Assembly (NCBI GenBank): GCA_016303225.1
Contig: JAEDMC010000087.1
Coordinates: 1-11,870 of the forward strand
Length of the DNA: 11,870 nt
Source: Kiritimatiellia bacterium
GTDB taxonomy: Bacteria; Verrucomicrobiota; Kiritimatiellia; RFP12; UBA1067
Direction: 5' to 3'
Position numbers and translations under genes: made by a program. Positions 1 to 7,039 of the stretch are shown piece by piece. The notes under the pieces are model-generated. The model saw only the letters and a list, made by a program, of their open reading frames with translations. It did no database searches and was not told where the DNA came from. How positions within the stretch are numbered: the first letter of the stretch is position 1; the number at the start of each line of letters is the position of its first letter.

Positions 1-2439
1 AACAGCTACCTCGTGGCACGGCCAGAGGGCGAGCAGCTGATGACCTCGCCCGTGCCGCCGCCGGAGGAGAACGCCCTCGACATCGTTTCGTCGGCGACGC
101 TGTCGCGCGACGGGTCGATGTTCTTCGAGGCCGACATTGCCTTCAAGGGCATCAATGACACGGCCTACCGCGGGGCGCTGGTGAAGCGGACGCCGGAGGA
201 GCGCGTGAAGACGTTCGAGCGCATTCTGAAGACGGTGTCTCCCGGCGTGGAGCTCGCCAAGTGCGAGATTGCGCCGTCCGACCTGCGCGACACGGCGAAG
301 CCCCTCGCGGTCAAGCTGGCGGCGAAGTTCCCCGAGATGGTCATTCGCGGCGAGACGCAGGACGAGCTGACGGTGCCGACCATCTCAAAGACGCTGGGAC
401 TCGCCAATTGGCTGTTGGAGGGGAACACGTCCCTGGAGAAGCGCAAGTTCACGCTGAAGCTGGATACGACGGCGAAGGTGCATGAGCAGCTGACGATCGA
501 CCTTGGCGGGGCGCTCGGCAAGGTGCTGGAGCTGCCGAAGGACGAGAAGACGGCGAACAGCTACGATTATGTCCGCACGTTCAGGAGTGCGGACGGCAAA
601 CTGACTGTGGACCGTTCTCTCACGTTGAGTGCGGTGGAGTTCGCACCCGACGCCTACCCGGGCCTGCGCGAGGAGATCAAGCGCGTGGAGGCGGCGGAGC
701 GGAAGAAGCCGATTTTCGCGAGTGACCGCCTGCATGACGCGAACGTGCTGCGCATCCTCGATTCGAGCGAGACGACGCTCTGCTCCGATTATTCCTGGGT
801 GACGACGAACATCGATGTCAAGGAGGTGCTGACCTACAAGGGCAAGAAGGATTCCGCCGAGCTTAAGTTCGGCTATCATCCGAGCTGGAAGCGGATCGAC
901 ATTCTCGAGGCAACTGTCTCCAACAAGAACGGCAAGGTCTATTCCGTTTCGCCGAAGGAGATCAACGAAATGGACTGCGGCTGGGCGAGCGCGGCGCCGC
1001 GTTATCCGGCGGGCAAGATCAAGATCGTGAACCTGCCGTCGGTTGAGATCGGGAGCGTCATTTCCGTGAAGACGGTCGTGACGGTCACGAACGCCCCCGC
1101 TCCGTTCTACGCCTGCATGTATTTCGATTCGTACCAGCCGGTCGATCGGATGGTGCGTCGGGTGAATGACTTCGCCCGCGACCTTACGAAGGTGAAGCGA
1201 CTTCCCGACGAGCCGTCGCAGCCGACGGGCATTCTCTGGCGCGATCATGAGATCATCACGCGCGGCGATTGGGAGAGGGCGGCCGAGCGGCTGAGAGAAT
1301 CCGTCGAAGTCGAAGGCCTTGAGTCTTCCGTCTTAAGTCCGGAGTCCTCCATCGGGGATATTCGTAATTGGATGGCGAAGTATGTGAAGTTGGTCGGACC
1401 CTCGCTTTACGAGCTGCCGCTTGAGCAGCAGTTGACCGATCCGCAGACCGTCTTGAAGGAGCGCTATGCGACGCGGCTTGACTATATTCGTACGCTTTGC
1501 GCGCTGTTGCGCGGGGCGGGGTATGACGCCGACGTGGTCTTTGCGGCGAACGACGCGAAGAGTCCGATGGAGATCAAGCGTCTCAATCAGGTCGAGAAGC
1601 CGAACATCCGCGCGTATTCGCTGGCGCTCTGCCGCGTGCGGGTCCGCGAAGGCGGGTTCTTGTGGTTCGGCGGCGAGACGAAGGAGTACTTCCTCGGGAC
1701 GGAGAACGAGTACACGCCGATTGGGGCGACTGGTTATGACCGGAGCAACTACTTCGATCCGGAAAGCGGCGAGTTCGGGATCGTGCGGAATGTCGAGACG
1801 AAGTATGCCGAGAGGGACGAGGATTGCGCCGAGTTCATCGTCCGTGAGAACGGCGCTGTGGACATTTCCGTCACGAATCGGGCTTATGGCGCGCAGGTTG
1901 GCGGGTTCCGCAAGCAGTTCTCCGAGATCCTACCGGAGATGCGCAGCCGCTTCTACCAGTCGCTTTTGGGGGGCATTGCCCAGGCGGCGAGTGCGACGAG
2001 CGAGCTCACGACGGACACGGAAGGGTATCCGGCGGAGACGGCCTTCTCCTGCTTCGTGCCTGACTTCGCCACGGTGAGCGGAGACGCGATCACGATCACC
2101 CTGCCGGCGTTTGACGAGATCTTGCCGAATCTGACGGGCACGGTGCGCGAGACGCCGGTCGTGGTTGCGGCGACGGATCCGAAAGTCGACACGGTGGTTG
2201 TCCGCTTCCCCGAGGGCTACACGGAGATCGAGCACCTGCCCGAGTCGTTTCACGCCTGGATGGACAACGTCGTCACGTCGGAGGTCAGGGACGGCGTCCT
2301 GACCGTGACGATCAAGAGACAGTCCGGATTGTGGCAGCCGGTGATGTTGGACTCGCTTCGGGCGGATTACCTGAAGGCTTGCCGCCGCCAGTCCTCGTCC
2401 CGTGCGAATCGCACGATCACCGTGCGCAAGCGTCGGTAG
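1..2439 (+). CDS. DUF3857/transglutaminase-like protein, 5' end outside window
   Basis: The reading frame is open from base 1, so the true start is probably upstream; a GTG at 13 is possible but has no ribosome site in view. Counting codons from base 1, residues about 1-240 resemble the beta-rich region that follows a transglutaminase domain. Residues about 246-390 resemble DUF3857, about 455-600 a transglutaminase-like domain, and the rest a second C-terminal beta-rich region. The protein therefore looks like tandem DUF3857-transglutaminase modules. In the second module the motif usually read GDCKDKA is ATRLDYI: Arg (1474-1476) stands where the catalytic Cys should be, and no clear catalytic His follows, so this domain is probably non-enzymatic. 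Family members are usually exported or periplasmic; the signal would lie upstream. A heptamer repeat forms the linker before this domain. The domain family is fairly sure and the function unknown. Confidence 0.8.
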   Translation, partial: NSYLVARPEGEQLMTSPVPPPEENALDIVSSATLSRDGSMFFEADIAFKGINDTAYRGALVKRTPEERVKTFERILKTVSPGVELAKCEIAPSDLRDTAKPLAVKLAAKFPEMVIRGETQDELTVPTISKTLGLANWLLEGNTSLEKRKFTLKLDTTAKVHEQLTIDLGGALGKVLELPKDEKTANSYDYVRTFRSADGKLTVDRSLTLSAVEFAPDAYPGLREEIKRVEAAERKKPIFASDRLHDANVLRILDSSETTLCSDYSWVTTNIDVKEVLTYKGKKDSAELKFGYHPSWKRIDILEATVSNKNGKVYSVSPKEINEMDCGWASAAPRYPAGKIKIVNLPSVEIGSVISVKTVVTVTNAPAPFYACMYFDSYQPVDRMVRRVNDFARDLTKVKRLPDEPSQPTGILWRDHEIITRGDWERAAERLRESVEVEGLESSVLSPESSIGDIRNWMAKYVKLVGPSLYELPLEQQLTDPQTVLKERYATRLDYIRTLCALLRGAGYDADVVFAANDAKSPMEIKRLNQVEKPNIRAYSLALCRVRVREGGFLWFGGETKEYFLGTENEYTPIGATGYDRSNYFDPESGEFGIVRNVETKYAERDEDCAEFIVRENGAVDISVTNRAYGAQVGGFRKQFSEILPEMRSRFYQSLLGGIAQAASATSELTTDTEGYPAETAFSCFVPDFATVSGDAITITLPAFDEILPNLTGTVRETPVVVAATDPKVDTVVVRFPEGYTEIEHLPESFHAWMDNVVTSEVRDGVLTVTIKRQSGLWQPVMLDSLRADYLKACRRQSSSRANRTITVRKRR
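1309..1350 (+). repeat. GTC-type heptamer repeat inside a coding sequence
   Basis: Six consecutive 7-base units can be laid out: GTCGAAG, GCCTTGA, GTCTTCC, GTCTTAA, GTCCGGA and GTCCTCC. The last four all begin GTC. The array is 42 bases, so it adds 14 codons without shifting frame, and it encodes a Ser/Glu-rich linker between the DUF3857 and transglutaminase-like domains. A related array with the same period lies at 7034-7061. Confidence 0.6.
2401..2415. repeat. Perfect short inverted repeat at the 3' end of the gene
   Basis: CGTGCGA and TCGCACG flank a single A, so arms of 7 bases are perfectly complementary. In RNA this could form a 6-bp stem with a 3-base loop. It lies within the last codons of the transglutaminase-like gene. 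No T-run follows, so it is not an intrinsic terminator; chance in GC-rich coding sequence is possible. Confidence 0.35.
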
Positions 2440-2449
2440 TAGACAGACT

Positions 2450-2459
2450 ATGTCGACAT
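2450..2459. promoter_or_regulatory. 10-bp perfect palindrome ATGTCGACAT
   Basis: A perfect palindrome lies in the gap between the transglutaminase-like gene and the DUF3990 cassette, about 12 bases upstream of that cassette's -35 box. It could be an upstream operator site, but a 10-bp palindrome may also arise by chance. Confidence 0.25.
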
Positions 2460-2470
2460 TAATCGCACCC

Positions 2471-2499
2471 TTGATATTATCCGCTTAAAGGCGTATAAT
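2471..2499 (+). promoter_or_regulatory. Sigma-70-type promoter of the DUF3990-HTH cassette
   Basis: TTGATA (2471-2476) and TATAAT (2494-2499) are separated by exactly 17 bases, which is close to the full consensus. Transcription would start near 2506, giving a leader of about 16 bases that contains GGAG (2510-2513), nine bases before the ATG at 2523. This indicates that the cassette is transcribed independently of the gene upstream. Confidence 0.8.
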
Positions 2500-2501
2500 A
2501 T
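2474..2501. promoter_or_regulatory. Inverted repeat covering the promoter, candidate operator
   Basis: Two 11-base arms (2474-2484 and 2491-2501) are inverted copies with one mismatch (2481 against 2494), separated by six bases. The left arm overlaps the -35 box and the right arm contains the -10 box, so a bound protein would block RNA polymerase. The repeat lies upstream of the predicted transcription start, so it is more likely a DNA-binding site than an RNA hairpin. The HTH protein encoded at 3178-3825 is the obvious candidate regulator; that link is inference. Confidence 0.6.
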
Positions 2502-2522
2502 TCTGCGTTGGAGAAAAGAGGG

Positions 2523-3197
2523 ATGCGTACGCTCTATCATGGTTCGAAGGATCGGATCACCGCTCCGAAGTTTGGCTTCTGCAAGCGGCACAACGACTAT
2601 GGCCTTGGCTTCTACTGTACGGAAGCCGAGCCGCTCGCCATGGAGTGGGCTGTCGCGGTGGATCATGACGGATGGGCGAACCGCTACATAATTGACGAGC
2701 GAGGCCTGTCGATTCTTAATCTCAACGACCCGCAGTATTGCATCCTCCATTGGCTGGCCGTGTTGCTGGAGAATCGCCAGTTCGAGACGGAGTACGGTTT
2801 GCCGTCGGAAGCCAAGGCGTATCTTCTCAAGAACTTCTCGGTGCCGTATAAGGAGTCTGATGTCGTCATCGGCTACCGTGCGGACGACAGCTACTTTTCC
2901 TTTGCGCAGGACTTTATCTCGGGCGCGATCACCTATCGTCAGCTGTCGGCGGCCCTGCGGCATGGAGAACTTGGCAACCAGTACGTGCTCAAGAGCGAAA
3001 GGGCTTTCAAGGCGCTGAAGTTCGACGATGCGCTGCCGGCCTTGCGCAAGGACTGGCTTCTCAGCAAGGAACGTCGCGACAAGGCGGCGCGGCACGAGTA
3101 CCTCGACGGGCTTCGCAAGAAGCGCCTGCCCGGCGACTTGCGGATCGACCGCATCATCGACGAAAGGATCACTAGCGGTGACAAGCGCCTACGATAG
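2523..3197 (+). CDS. DUF3990-type, ADP-ribosyltransferase-like protein (candidate toxin)
   Basis: The protein is 224 residues, soluble, with no signal peptide or membrane segment. It opens with LYHGS (His6) and continues with DYGLGFYCT (residues 25-33, Tyr31), the pattern of the DUF3990 family, which I recall as related to the PARP/ADP-ribosyltransferase fold. NQYVLKSERAF (Gln153) could supply the third residue of an H-Y-Q/E type active site; that assignment is inference. I chose the ATG at 2523 because GGAG lies nine bases upstream and the family motif starts almost at once; a TTG at 2508 in the same frame is less likely. The gene has its own promoter and overlaps the following HTH gene by 20 bases. 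Such pairing suggests a toxin with an antitoxin or regulator, but no activity or target can be read from the sequence. Confidence 0.75.
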   Translation: MRTLYHGSKDRITAPKFGFCKRHNDYGLGFYCTEAEPLAMEWAVAVDHDGWANRYIIDERGLSILNLNDPQYCILHWLAVLLENRQFETEYGLPSEAKAYLLKNFSVPYKESDVVIGYRADDSYFSFAQDFISGAITYRQLSAALRHGELGNQYVLKSERAFKALKFDDALPALRKDWLLSKERRDKAARHEYLDGLRKKRLPGDLRIDRIIDERITSGDKRLR

Positions 3198-3825
3198 GTC
3201 GTACCTGTACCGGGCGCAGAAGTCGCTTGGTCGGATGCTGGACTTTGCGGTCCACGAGCTGGGCTTAGAGACGGAAGCGTTCTGGACGCTCTTTCTCGAG
3301 TCTGGGGTCGCCGACGGCTTTGGTCGCGGCGAGTCGCGGCTGCTTGCGGGCATGAGCGGCATCGAGCTTGCGTACGAAGTGCTCGACCGCACGAAGACGA
3401 AGTACCGGCGCGTGAAGAAGCCCGTCTGCAGGGACGAGAAGGGACCGGAATACTGGGCGGCGTGGGCGCTTGCGCATTACCAGTGGCTGCGCGGGCTTGC
3501 CTTCGCCGAAATCGACCTGATTGCGCCGATCAAGGTGGTCGTCGGGATGTATTCGCCTTATCACGAGATGGACATCTCGCAGTTCGTTGACGAGATTGAC
3601 CGCCTCTATCGCGCGGTGCATCCCGAGACGAACCTGAGACGGATGCGAGAGCGCTTCGGCATCAGCCAGGGCGATCTTGCGTCCATCTCAGGCGTGTCGG
3701 TGCGTACGATACAGGAGTTCGAGCAGCGTCGCAAGGACATCAACAAGGCGCAGCTCGACACGGTCTATCCGCTGGCCCAGGCTCTCTGCACGACGATCGA
3801 GTCCCTCGTCGAGCGCGTCCCGTAG
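3178..3825 (+). CDS. XRE/Cro helix-turn-helix protein, partner of DUF3990 protein
   Basis: The protein is 215 residues. The N-terminal part (about 10-110) is a helical domain that I recall as the usual partner of DUF3990 genes; its first segment loosely resembles DUF3791. The conserved-looking stretches MSGIELAYEVL and PEYWAAWALAHYQW lie here. Residues about 152-205 form an XRE/Cro HTH, with ISQGDLASISGVSVRTIQEF as the core helices. I chose the GTG at 3178 because AAGGA (3164-3168) lies nine bases before it and the YLYRAQKSLG segment between GTG and the first ATG (3235) looks family-like. The start lies inside the end of the DUF3990 gene, which implies translational coupling. It probably neutralises its partner, represses the shared promoter, or both; this is inferred from layout. 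Confidence 0.75.
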   Translation: MTSAYDRSYLYRAQKSLGRMLDFAVHELGLETEAFWTLFLESGVADGFGRGESRLLAGMSGIELAYEVLDRTKTKYRRVKKPVCRDEKGPEYWAAWALAHYQWLRGLAFAEIDLIAPIKVVVGMYSPYHEMDISQFVDEIDRLYRAVHPETNLRRMRERFGISQGDLASISGVSVRTIQEFEQRRKDINKAQLDTVYPLAQALCTTIESLVERVP

Positions 3826-3868
3826 GCGGCGTCCAAGCGCCACCCGTTCGTCGCACAGCTCTAATTTT

Positions 3869-3877
3869 TGCTATACT
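3869..3877 (+). promoter_or_regulatory. Extended -10 promoter of hisS
   Basis: TGCTATACT contains TATACT (3872-3877) preceded by TGN, an extended -10 element. There is no good -35 box; TTCGTC at 3847 is poor and 19 bases away. Transcription would begin near 3884, only 0-3 bases before the hisS ATG. Confidence 0.6.
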
Positions 3878-3886
3878 ACACTCGTT

Positions 3887-5119
3887 ATGGCAGAGAAGTT
3901 GAGTTTCGAGGCGCCGCGCGGCATGCGGGATTTCTATCCTGAGGACATGGTGTGGCGCAACAAGGTGTTTGATGCGTTTCGCGCAGCGGGCGAGGCGGCC
4001 GGGTTCGAGCCGTACGACGCGTGCGTGGTGGAGAGCTACGAGCTTCTCGCGCGCAAGGCGGGCGAAGAAGTCGGCGAGCAGATCTACCACTTCAACGACA
4101 AGTCCGAGCGTCACCTGGCGCTCAGGGCCGAGATGACGCCGACTTTGGCGCGCATGGTCGCGCAGCGGCAGAAGGAGCTTCCGTTCCCGCTCAAGTGGAC
4201 GACGATTGCGCAGTGCTTCCGCTACGAGCGCATGACGAAGGGCCGCAAGCGCGAGCACTACCAGTGGAACGTCGACATCATCGGCGAGGAGTCGATTCTC
4301 GCGGAAGTCGAGGTGATCGGCGCGGCGGTGGATGCGCTTCGTCGGATGGGCCTCACGACGAGGGACTTCAAGGTGCACGTCTCCTCGCGCAAGTTCCTCG
4401 GCGAGCTTCTCGCGAAGAGCGGCATTGCCGCGGAGAAGCACGCGCAGGTGTTCCTCGCGCTGGACAAGCGCGGCAAGATGCCCGACAGCGAAATCGCCGC
4501 GATGCTGAAGGACGGCGGACTCTCCGATGCGGACGTCGAGGCGACGTTCAAGATCATGGACCTCAAGAGCTATGCGGGCTGTGCCGAGCTGGAGGATCTC
4601 TTCCGCCTCGCCGAGATCGCGGGTTTTGCGGACGCGCTTCAGTTCGACATCTCGGTCATTCGGGGCCTGAGCTACTACACGGGCGTCGTCTTCGAGTGCT
4701 TTGACACGGCGGGCGAATTCCGCGCCATTTTCGGCGGCGGACGATATGACAACCTTCTCACCACGATCGGCGGCGAGCCGGCTACGGCCGTCGGCCTGGG
4801 CTTCGGCGACGTCGTCGTCACCGAGCTCCTGAAGGCGCGGCTCGGGGCGGATGCGGTCCGTGCGAAGAAAGGCGTCGCGGTCGGCTTCATGTTCCCGGAG
4901 CAGCGCGATGCGGCGCTCAAGCTCGCGGCAAAACTGCGGGCGGACGGTGAAGCGGTTGACCTTTCCCTGAAGGCGCAGAAGCCGAAGAAGTTCTTCTCGC
5001 ACGCCGACCAGAGCGCGGCCGCCAAGGCGGTGTTTCTCGGTCCGGACGACGTCGAGAAGGGCGTTGCGCGCCTGAAGGACATGGCCACGCGCGAAGAGCA
5101 GGAGATATGCCTCACCTGA
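3887..5119 (+). CDS. hisS: Histidyl-tRNA synthetase
   Basis: This cytoplasmic class II aminoacyl-tRNA synthetase charges tRNA-His with histidine using ATP. At 410 residues it has the usual bacterial length. It starts with PRGMRDFYPED. Motif 2 lies near 108-125 (FRYERMTKGRKREHYQWN), the histidine-binding RGLSYYTG near 259, and motif 3 near 280-300 (GGGRYDNLL, then AVGLGFG). The C-terminal anticodon-binding domain covers about 325-410. The more familiar bacterial form of the His site is RGLDYYT, so Ser replaces Asp here; this looks like lineage variation. The motif 2 type resembles the one I recall from plant organelles and PVC bacteria rather than E. coli. I chose the ATG at 3887 because homology begins there; the longer open frame upstream is out-of-frame overlap with the HTH gene. 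No Shine-Dalgarno site precedes it. The next gene starts within its last codons. Confidence 0.96.
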   Translation: MAEKLSFEAPRGMRDFYPEDMVWRNKVFDAFRAAGEAAGFEPYDACVVESYELLARKAGEEVGEQIYHFNDKSERHLALRAEMTPTLARMVAQRQKELPFPLKWTTIAQCFRYERMTKGRKREHYQWNVDIIGEESILAEVEVIGAAVDALRRMGLTTRDFKVHVSSRKFLGELLAKSGIAAEKHAQVFLALDKRGKMPDSEIAAMLKDGGLSDADVEATFKIMDLKSYAGCAELEDLFRLAEIAGFADALQFDISVIRGLSYYTGVVFECFDTAGEFRAIFGGGRYDNLLTTIGGEPATAVGLGFGDVVVTELLKARLGADAVRAKKGVAVGFMFPEQRDAALKLAAKLRADGEAVDLSLKAQKPKKFFSHADQSAAAKAVFLGPDDVEKGVARLKDMATREEQEICLT

Positions 5120-5541
5120 AGGACATCCGCACGAGTCTCGAGGTCGGGTTCCCGGAAAACGGGGTGCCCGAGGCCTTTTTGCGTTATCGCGGAAAGGTGA
5201 TGCGGGCAATCGAGGCTGTGACGGAGTTCCCCTTTGAGGACGCGCAGTTCGAGGTCGTGCTGATGGATGGGGCGGCCGTGTCGGCCGCTCGCGTCAGGGA
5301 GGCTCACCGCGTGCTCAGGCCGGATGGACGGCTGTTTTTCGTCGTGCCGGAGAAAGTCAAGGAGCAGGACGAGGGCTATACCCTGCCCGAGATTTATTCG
5401 CTGGTGCGTTGCGGTTTCAACATCGTCGACGTCGAGCGTCCGCATTGGTGGACCTTTGGACGCTGCGGACGCACGCTGACGATCTGCGCCCAGAAGAAGA
5501 CCTGGAAAACGGTGAGCAACACCTATCGCCCATACCTATGA
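5107..5541 (+). CDS. Short SAM-methyltransferase-like protein
   Basis: The protein is 144 residues. FPFEDAQFEVVLMDG (about 41-55) and RVLRPDGRLFFVVPEK (about 68-83) match the middle and later strands of Methyltransf_11-type class I methyltransferases, where the family reads roughly lPFeDnsFDvV and RVLkPGGrl. The glycine-rich SAM-binding motif I that should come first is missing or badly degraded; SLEVGFPENG near residues 10-19 may be its remnant. It may bind SAM poorly or not at all, so catalysis should not be assumed. The ATG overlaps the end of hisS by 13 bases, with AGGAG only two bases upstream, so translation probably depends on coupling. Its own stop overlaps the next start as ATGA. Confidence 0.65.
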   Translation: MPHLKDIRTSLEVGFPENGVPEAFLRYRGKVMRAIEAVTEFPFEDAQFEVVLMDGAAVSAARVREAHRVLRPDGRLFFVVPEKVKEQDEGYTLPEIYSLVRCGFNIVDVERPHWWTFGRCGRTLTICAQKKTWKTVSNTYRPYL

Positions 5542-6257
5542 TTTTGGCCGCTCTTTCTTTGCTGGCGACTCTTTCTTCCGCCGACGCCGTGGCGGTCGTT
5601 CTCAACTCGCGGAATGCGGTCGGCGTCCGGACCTTTTCCGAGGCGAAGGAAATCGTCGAACGCGATGCCCGGGACGGCAAGCCGCTGCAGCAGTATGTGG
5701 TCGGCGTGACGAGCGAAGACAAGGCGCTCGCCAAGAAGTATCTGAATGCTTCGCGGGACAAGATTCAGAATCTGGCGGAGAAGACGGACAATCCGCTTGC
5801 GTGGTATCTGCTGTCCATGGAGAAGAACGATTTCAAGTACCTGAAGCGTGCGGCGGACGGCGGCAACGTGCAGGCGCTGAACGCCCTCGGATCCATTGCC
5901 CTGCAGGAGGCCCTGCAGCGCGAGAACATCTCCACGAACGGACTGGTCAGCATCCTGAAGACGAGCTTTTCCTGTTTTCAGAAGGCTGCGGCCAAGAGGG
6001 ATCCGAACGGTTACATCAACCTCGGGACATGCTACTTGCGCGGGTTCGGCTGCAAGATGGACATGGGCCTGGCCTTTCTCTGTTTCAAGGCGGCGGCCGA
6101 CGCCGGACATCCCGAGGGCATGGACAACATGTCCGCCTGCTACCAGTTCGGCCACGGTGTCGAAAAGGATGCCGAGCGCAGCCTCTACTGGGCGATGCGC
6201 GGGCGTGCGGCCCGCGGCGACAAGGCGGCGACCGAATGGCTGGAGAACAGGAAATGA
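5538..6257 (+). CDS. Exported Sel1-repeat protein
   Basis: The protein is 239 residues. Its first 19 residues are hydrophobic and end in small residues (SSADA, VA), consistent with a Sec signal peptide, although no Lys or Arg precedes the hydrophobic stretch, which is unusual. The C-terminal half holds two good Sel1/TPR-like repeats: about 158-193 (INLGTCYLRGFG, then CFKAAADAGHPEG) and 194-230 (MSACYQFGHGVEKD, then AMRGRAARGD). A more degenerate repeat region lies at about 88-157. Sel1 repeats form helical pairs that usually bind other proteins, so a periplasmic scaffold or adaptor is plausible. The ATG overlaps the previous stop (ATGA) and no Shine-Dalgarno site is visible, so it is probably translationally coupled. 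The repeat family is clear; the role is unknown. Confidence 0.75.
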   Translation: MILAALSLLATLSSADAVAVVLNSRNAVGVRTFSEAKEIVERDARDGKPLQQYVVGVTSEDKALAKKYLNASRDKIQNLAEKTDNPLAWYLLSMEKNDFKYLKRAADGGNVQALNALGSIALQEALQRENISTNGLVSILKTSFSCFQKAAAKRDPNGYINLGTCYLRGFGCKMDMGLAFLCFKAAADAGHPEGMDNMSACYQFGHGVEKDAERSLYWAMRGRAARGDKAATEWLENRK

Positions 6258-7039
6258 AACTCTTGATGATCGGTGATGTCGTCGGCGGCCCCGGCCGCAG
6301 GATCCTACAGCGCGAGCTGAAGCAGCTGAAGGCGGAGCGCGGCATCGACGCAGCAATTGTCAATGGTGAGAACTGCGCGGCCGGCTCGGGCATCACCGCG
6401 GCGCTGGCGAAGGAAATCTTCGAGGCAGGTGCGGACGCAATCACGCTCGGCGACCACACGTGGGGACAGAAGGAGTTCGCCGGACAGATCGGCGGCGTCG
6501 ACCGCCTGGTCCGTCCCGCCAACTACGCGGCGGAATGTCCGGGCAAGGGCTGGTGCCTCGTCACGATGCCGACTTTCCGCTTCGCCGTCGTCAACGTGCA
6601 GGGGCAGGTCTTCATGAATCCCGTCGAGAATCCGTTCAAGACGATGGACCGCGTCCTCGCCGAGATCCCGAAGGACGTTCCGGTCTTCGTCGACTTCCAT
6701 GCGGAGGCGACGAGCGAAAAGATCACGCTCGGCTATTATCTGGACGGACGCGTCACCGCCGTCGTTGGCACACACACGCATGTGCAGACCTCGGACGCGC
6801 TCGTCCTGCCGAAGGGGACGGCGTATCTGACCGACCTCGGGATGACCGGCCCCTACGTCTCGTCGATCGGACGCGACCTCAAGCCCGTCACGAAGAAGTT
6901 CGTCACCGGCATGCCGTCGCGCTTCGAGGTGGCCGAGGGTCCATGCGTCCTCGAAGGCGCCGTCATCACGTTTGATCCGTCGACGAAGAAGGCGTCGTCT
7001 CTCGAGCCGATCCGCGTCCGAGACCCGCTCGCCGTCTAA
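6254..7039 (+). CDS. YmdB-type metallophosphoesterase (TIGR00282 family)
   Basis: The 261-residue protein matches the Bacillus YmdB family, described as a dinuclear-metal 2',3'-cyclic nucleotide phosphodiesterase. It is not the E. coli macrodomain protein also called YmdB. The visible metal-site residues are Asp8 (IGDVVG), Glu39-Asn40 (NGEN), Asp67-His68 (LGDHTW), His149 (VDFHAEATSEK), and His174 and His176 (GTHTHVQTSD). Position 67 is Asn in the classic GNH motif and Asp here. YLTDLGMTGPY is also typical of the family. The length is full and there is no signal peptide, so the protein is cytoplasmic. The ATG overlaps the Sel1 gene's stop (ATGA), and GGAG (6242-6245) lies eight bases upstream. 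It is the last gene of the tight hisS run. Confidence 0.9.
   Translation: MKLLMIGDVVGGPGRRILQRELKQLKAERGIDAAIVNGENCAAGSGITAALAKEIFEAGADAITLGDHTWGQKEFAGQIGGVDRLVRPANYAAECPGKGWCLVTMPTFRFAVVNVQGQVFMNPVENPFKTMDRVLAEIPKDVPVFVDFHAEATSEKITLGYYLDGRVTAVVGTHTHVQTSDALVLPKGTAYLTDLGMTGPYVSSIGRDLKPVTKKFVTGMPSRFEVAEGPCVLEGAVITFDPSTKKASSLEPIRVRDPLAV

Noticed and set aside
1309..1350. CRISPR-like repeat
   Set aside because: Units are only 7 bases with no spacers, so it is a heptamer tandem repeat.
2474..2501. Rho-independent terminator for the transglutaminase-like gene
   Set aside because: The stem is mostly A/T and no T-run follows. The arms coincide with promoter boxes, so an operator is the better reading.
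3677..3886. N-terminal extension of hisS upstream of the ATG at 3887
   Set aside because: The extra 70 residues are Ser/Arg-rich out-of-frame translation of the HTH gene, and HisRS homology starts at 3887.
3740..5209. Long minus-strand open frame opposite hisS
   Set aside because: Low-complexity Arg/Leu-rich antisense translation with no motif; hisS on the + strand is certain.
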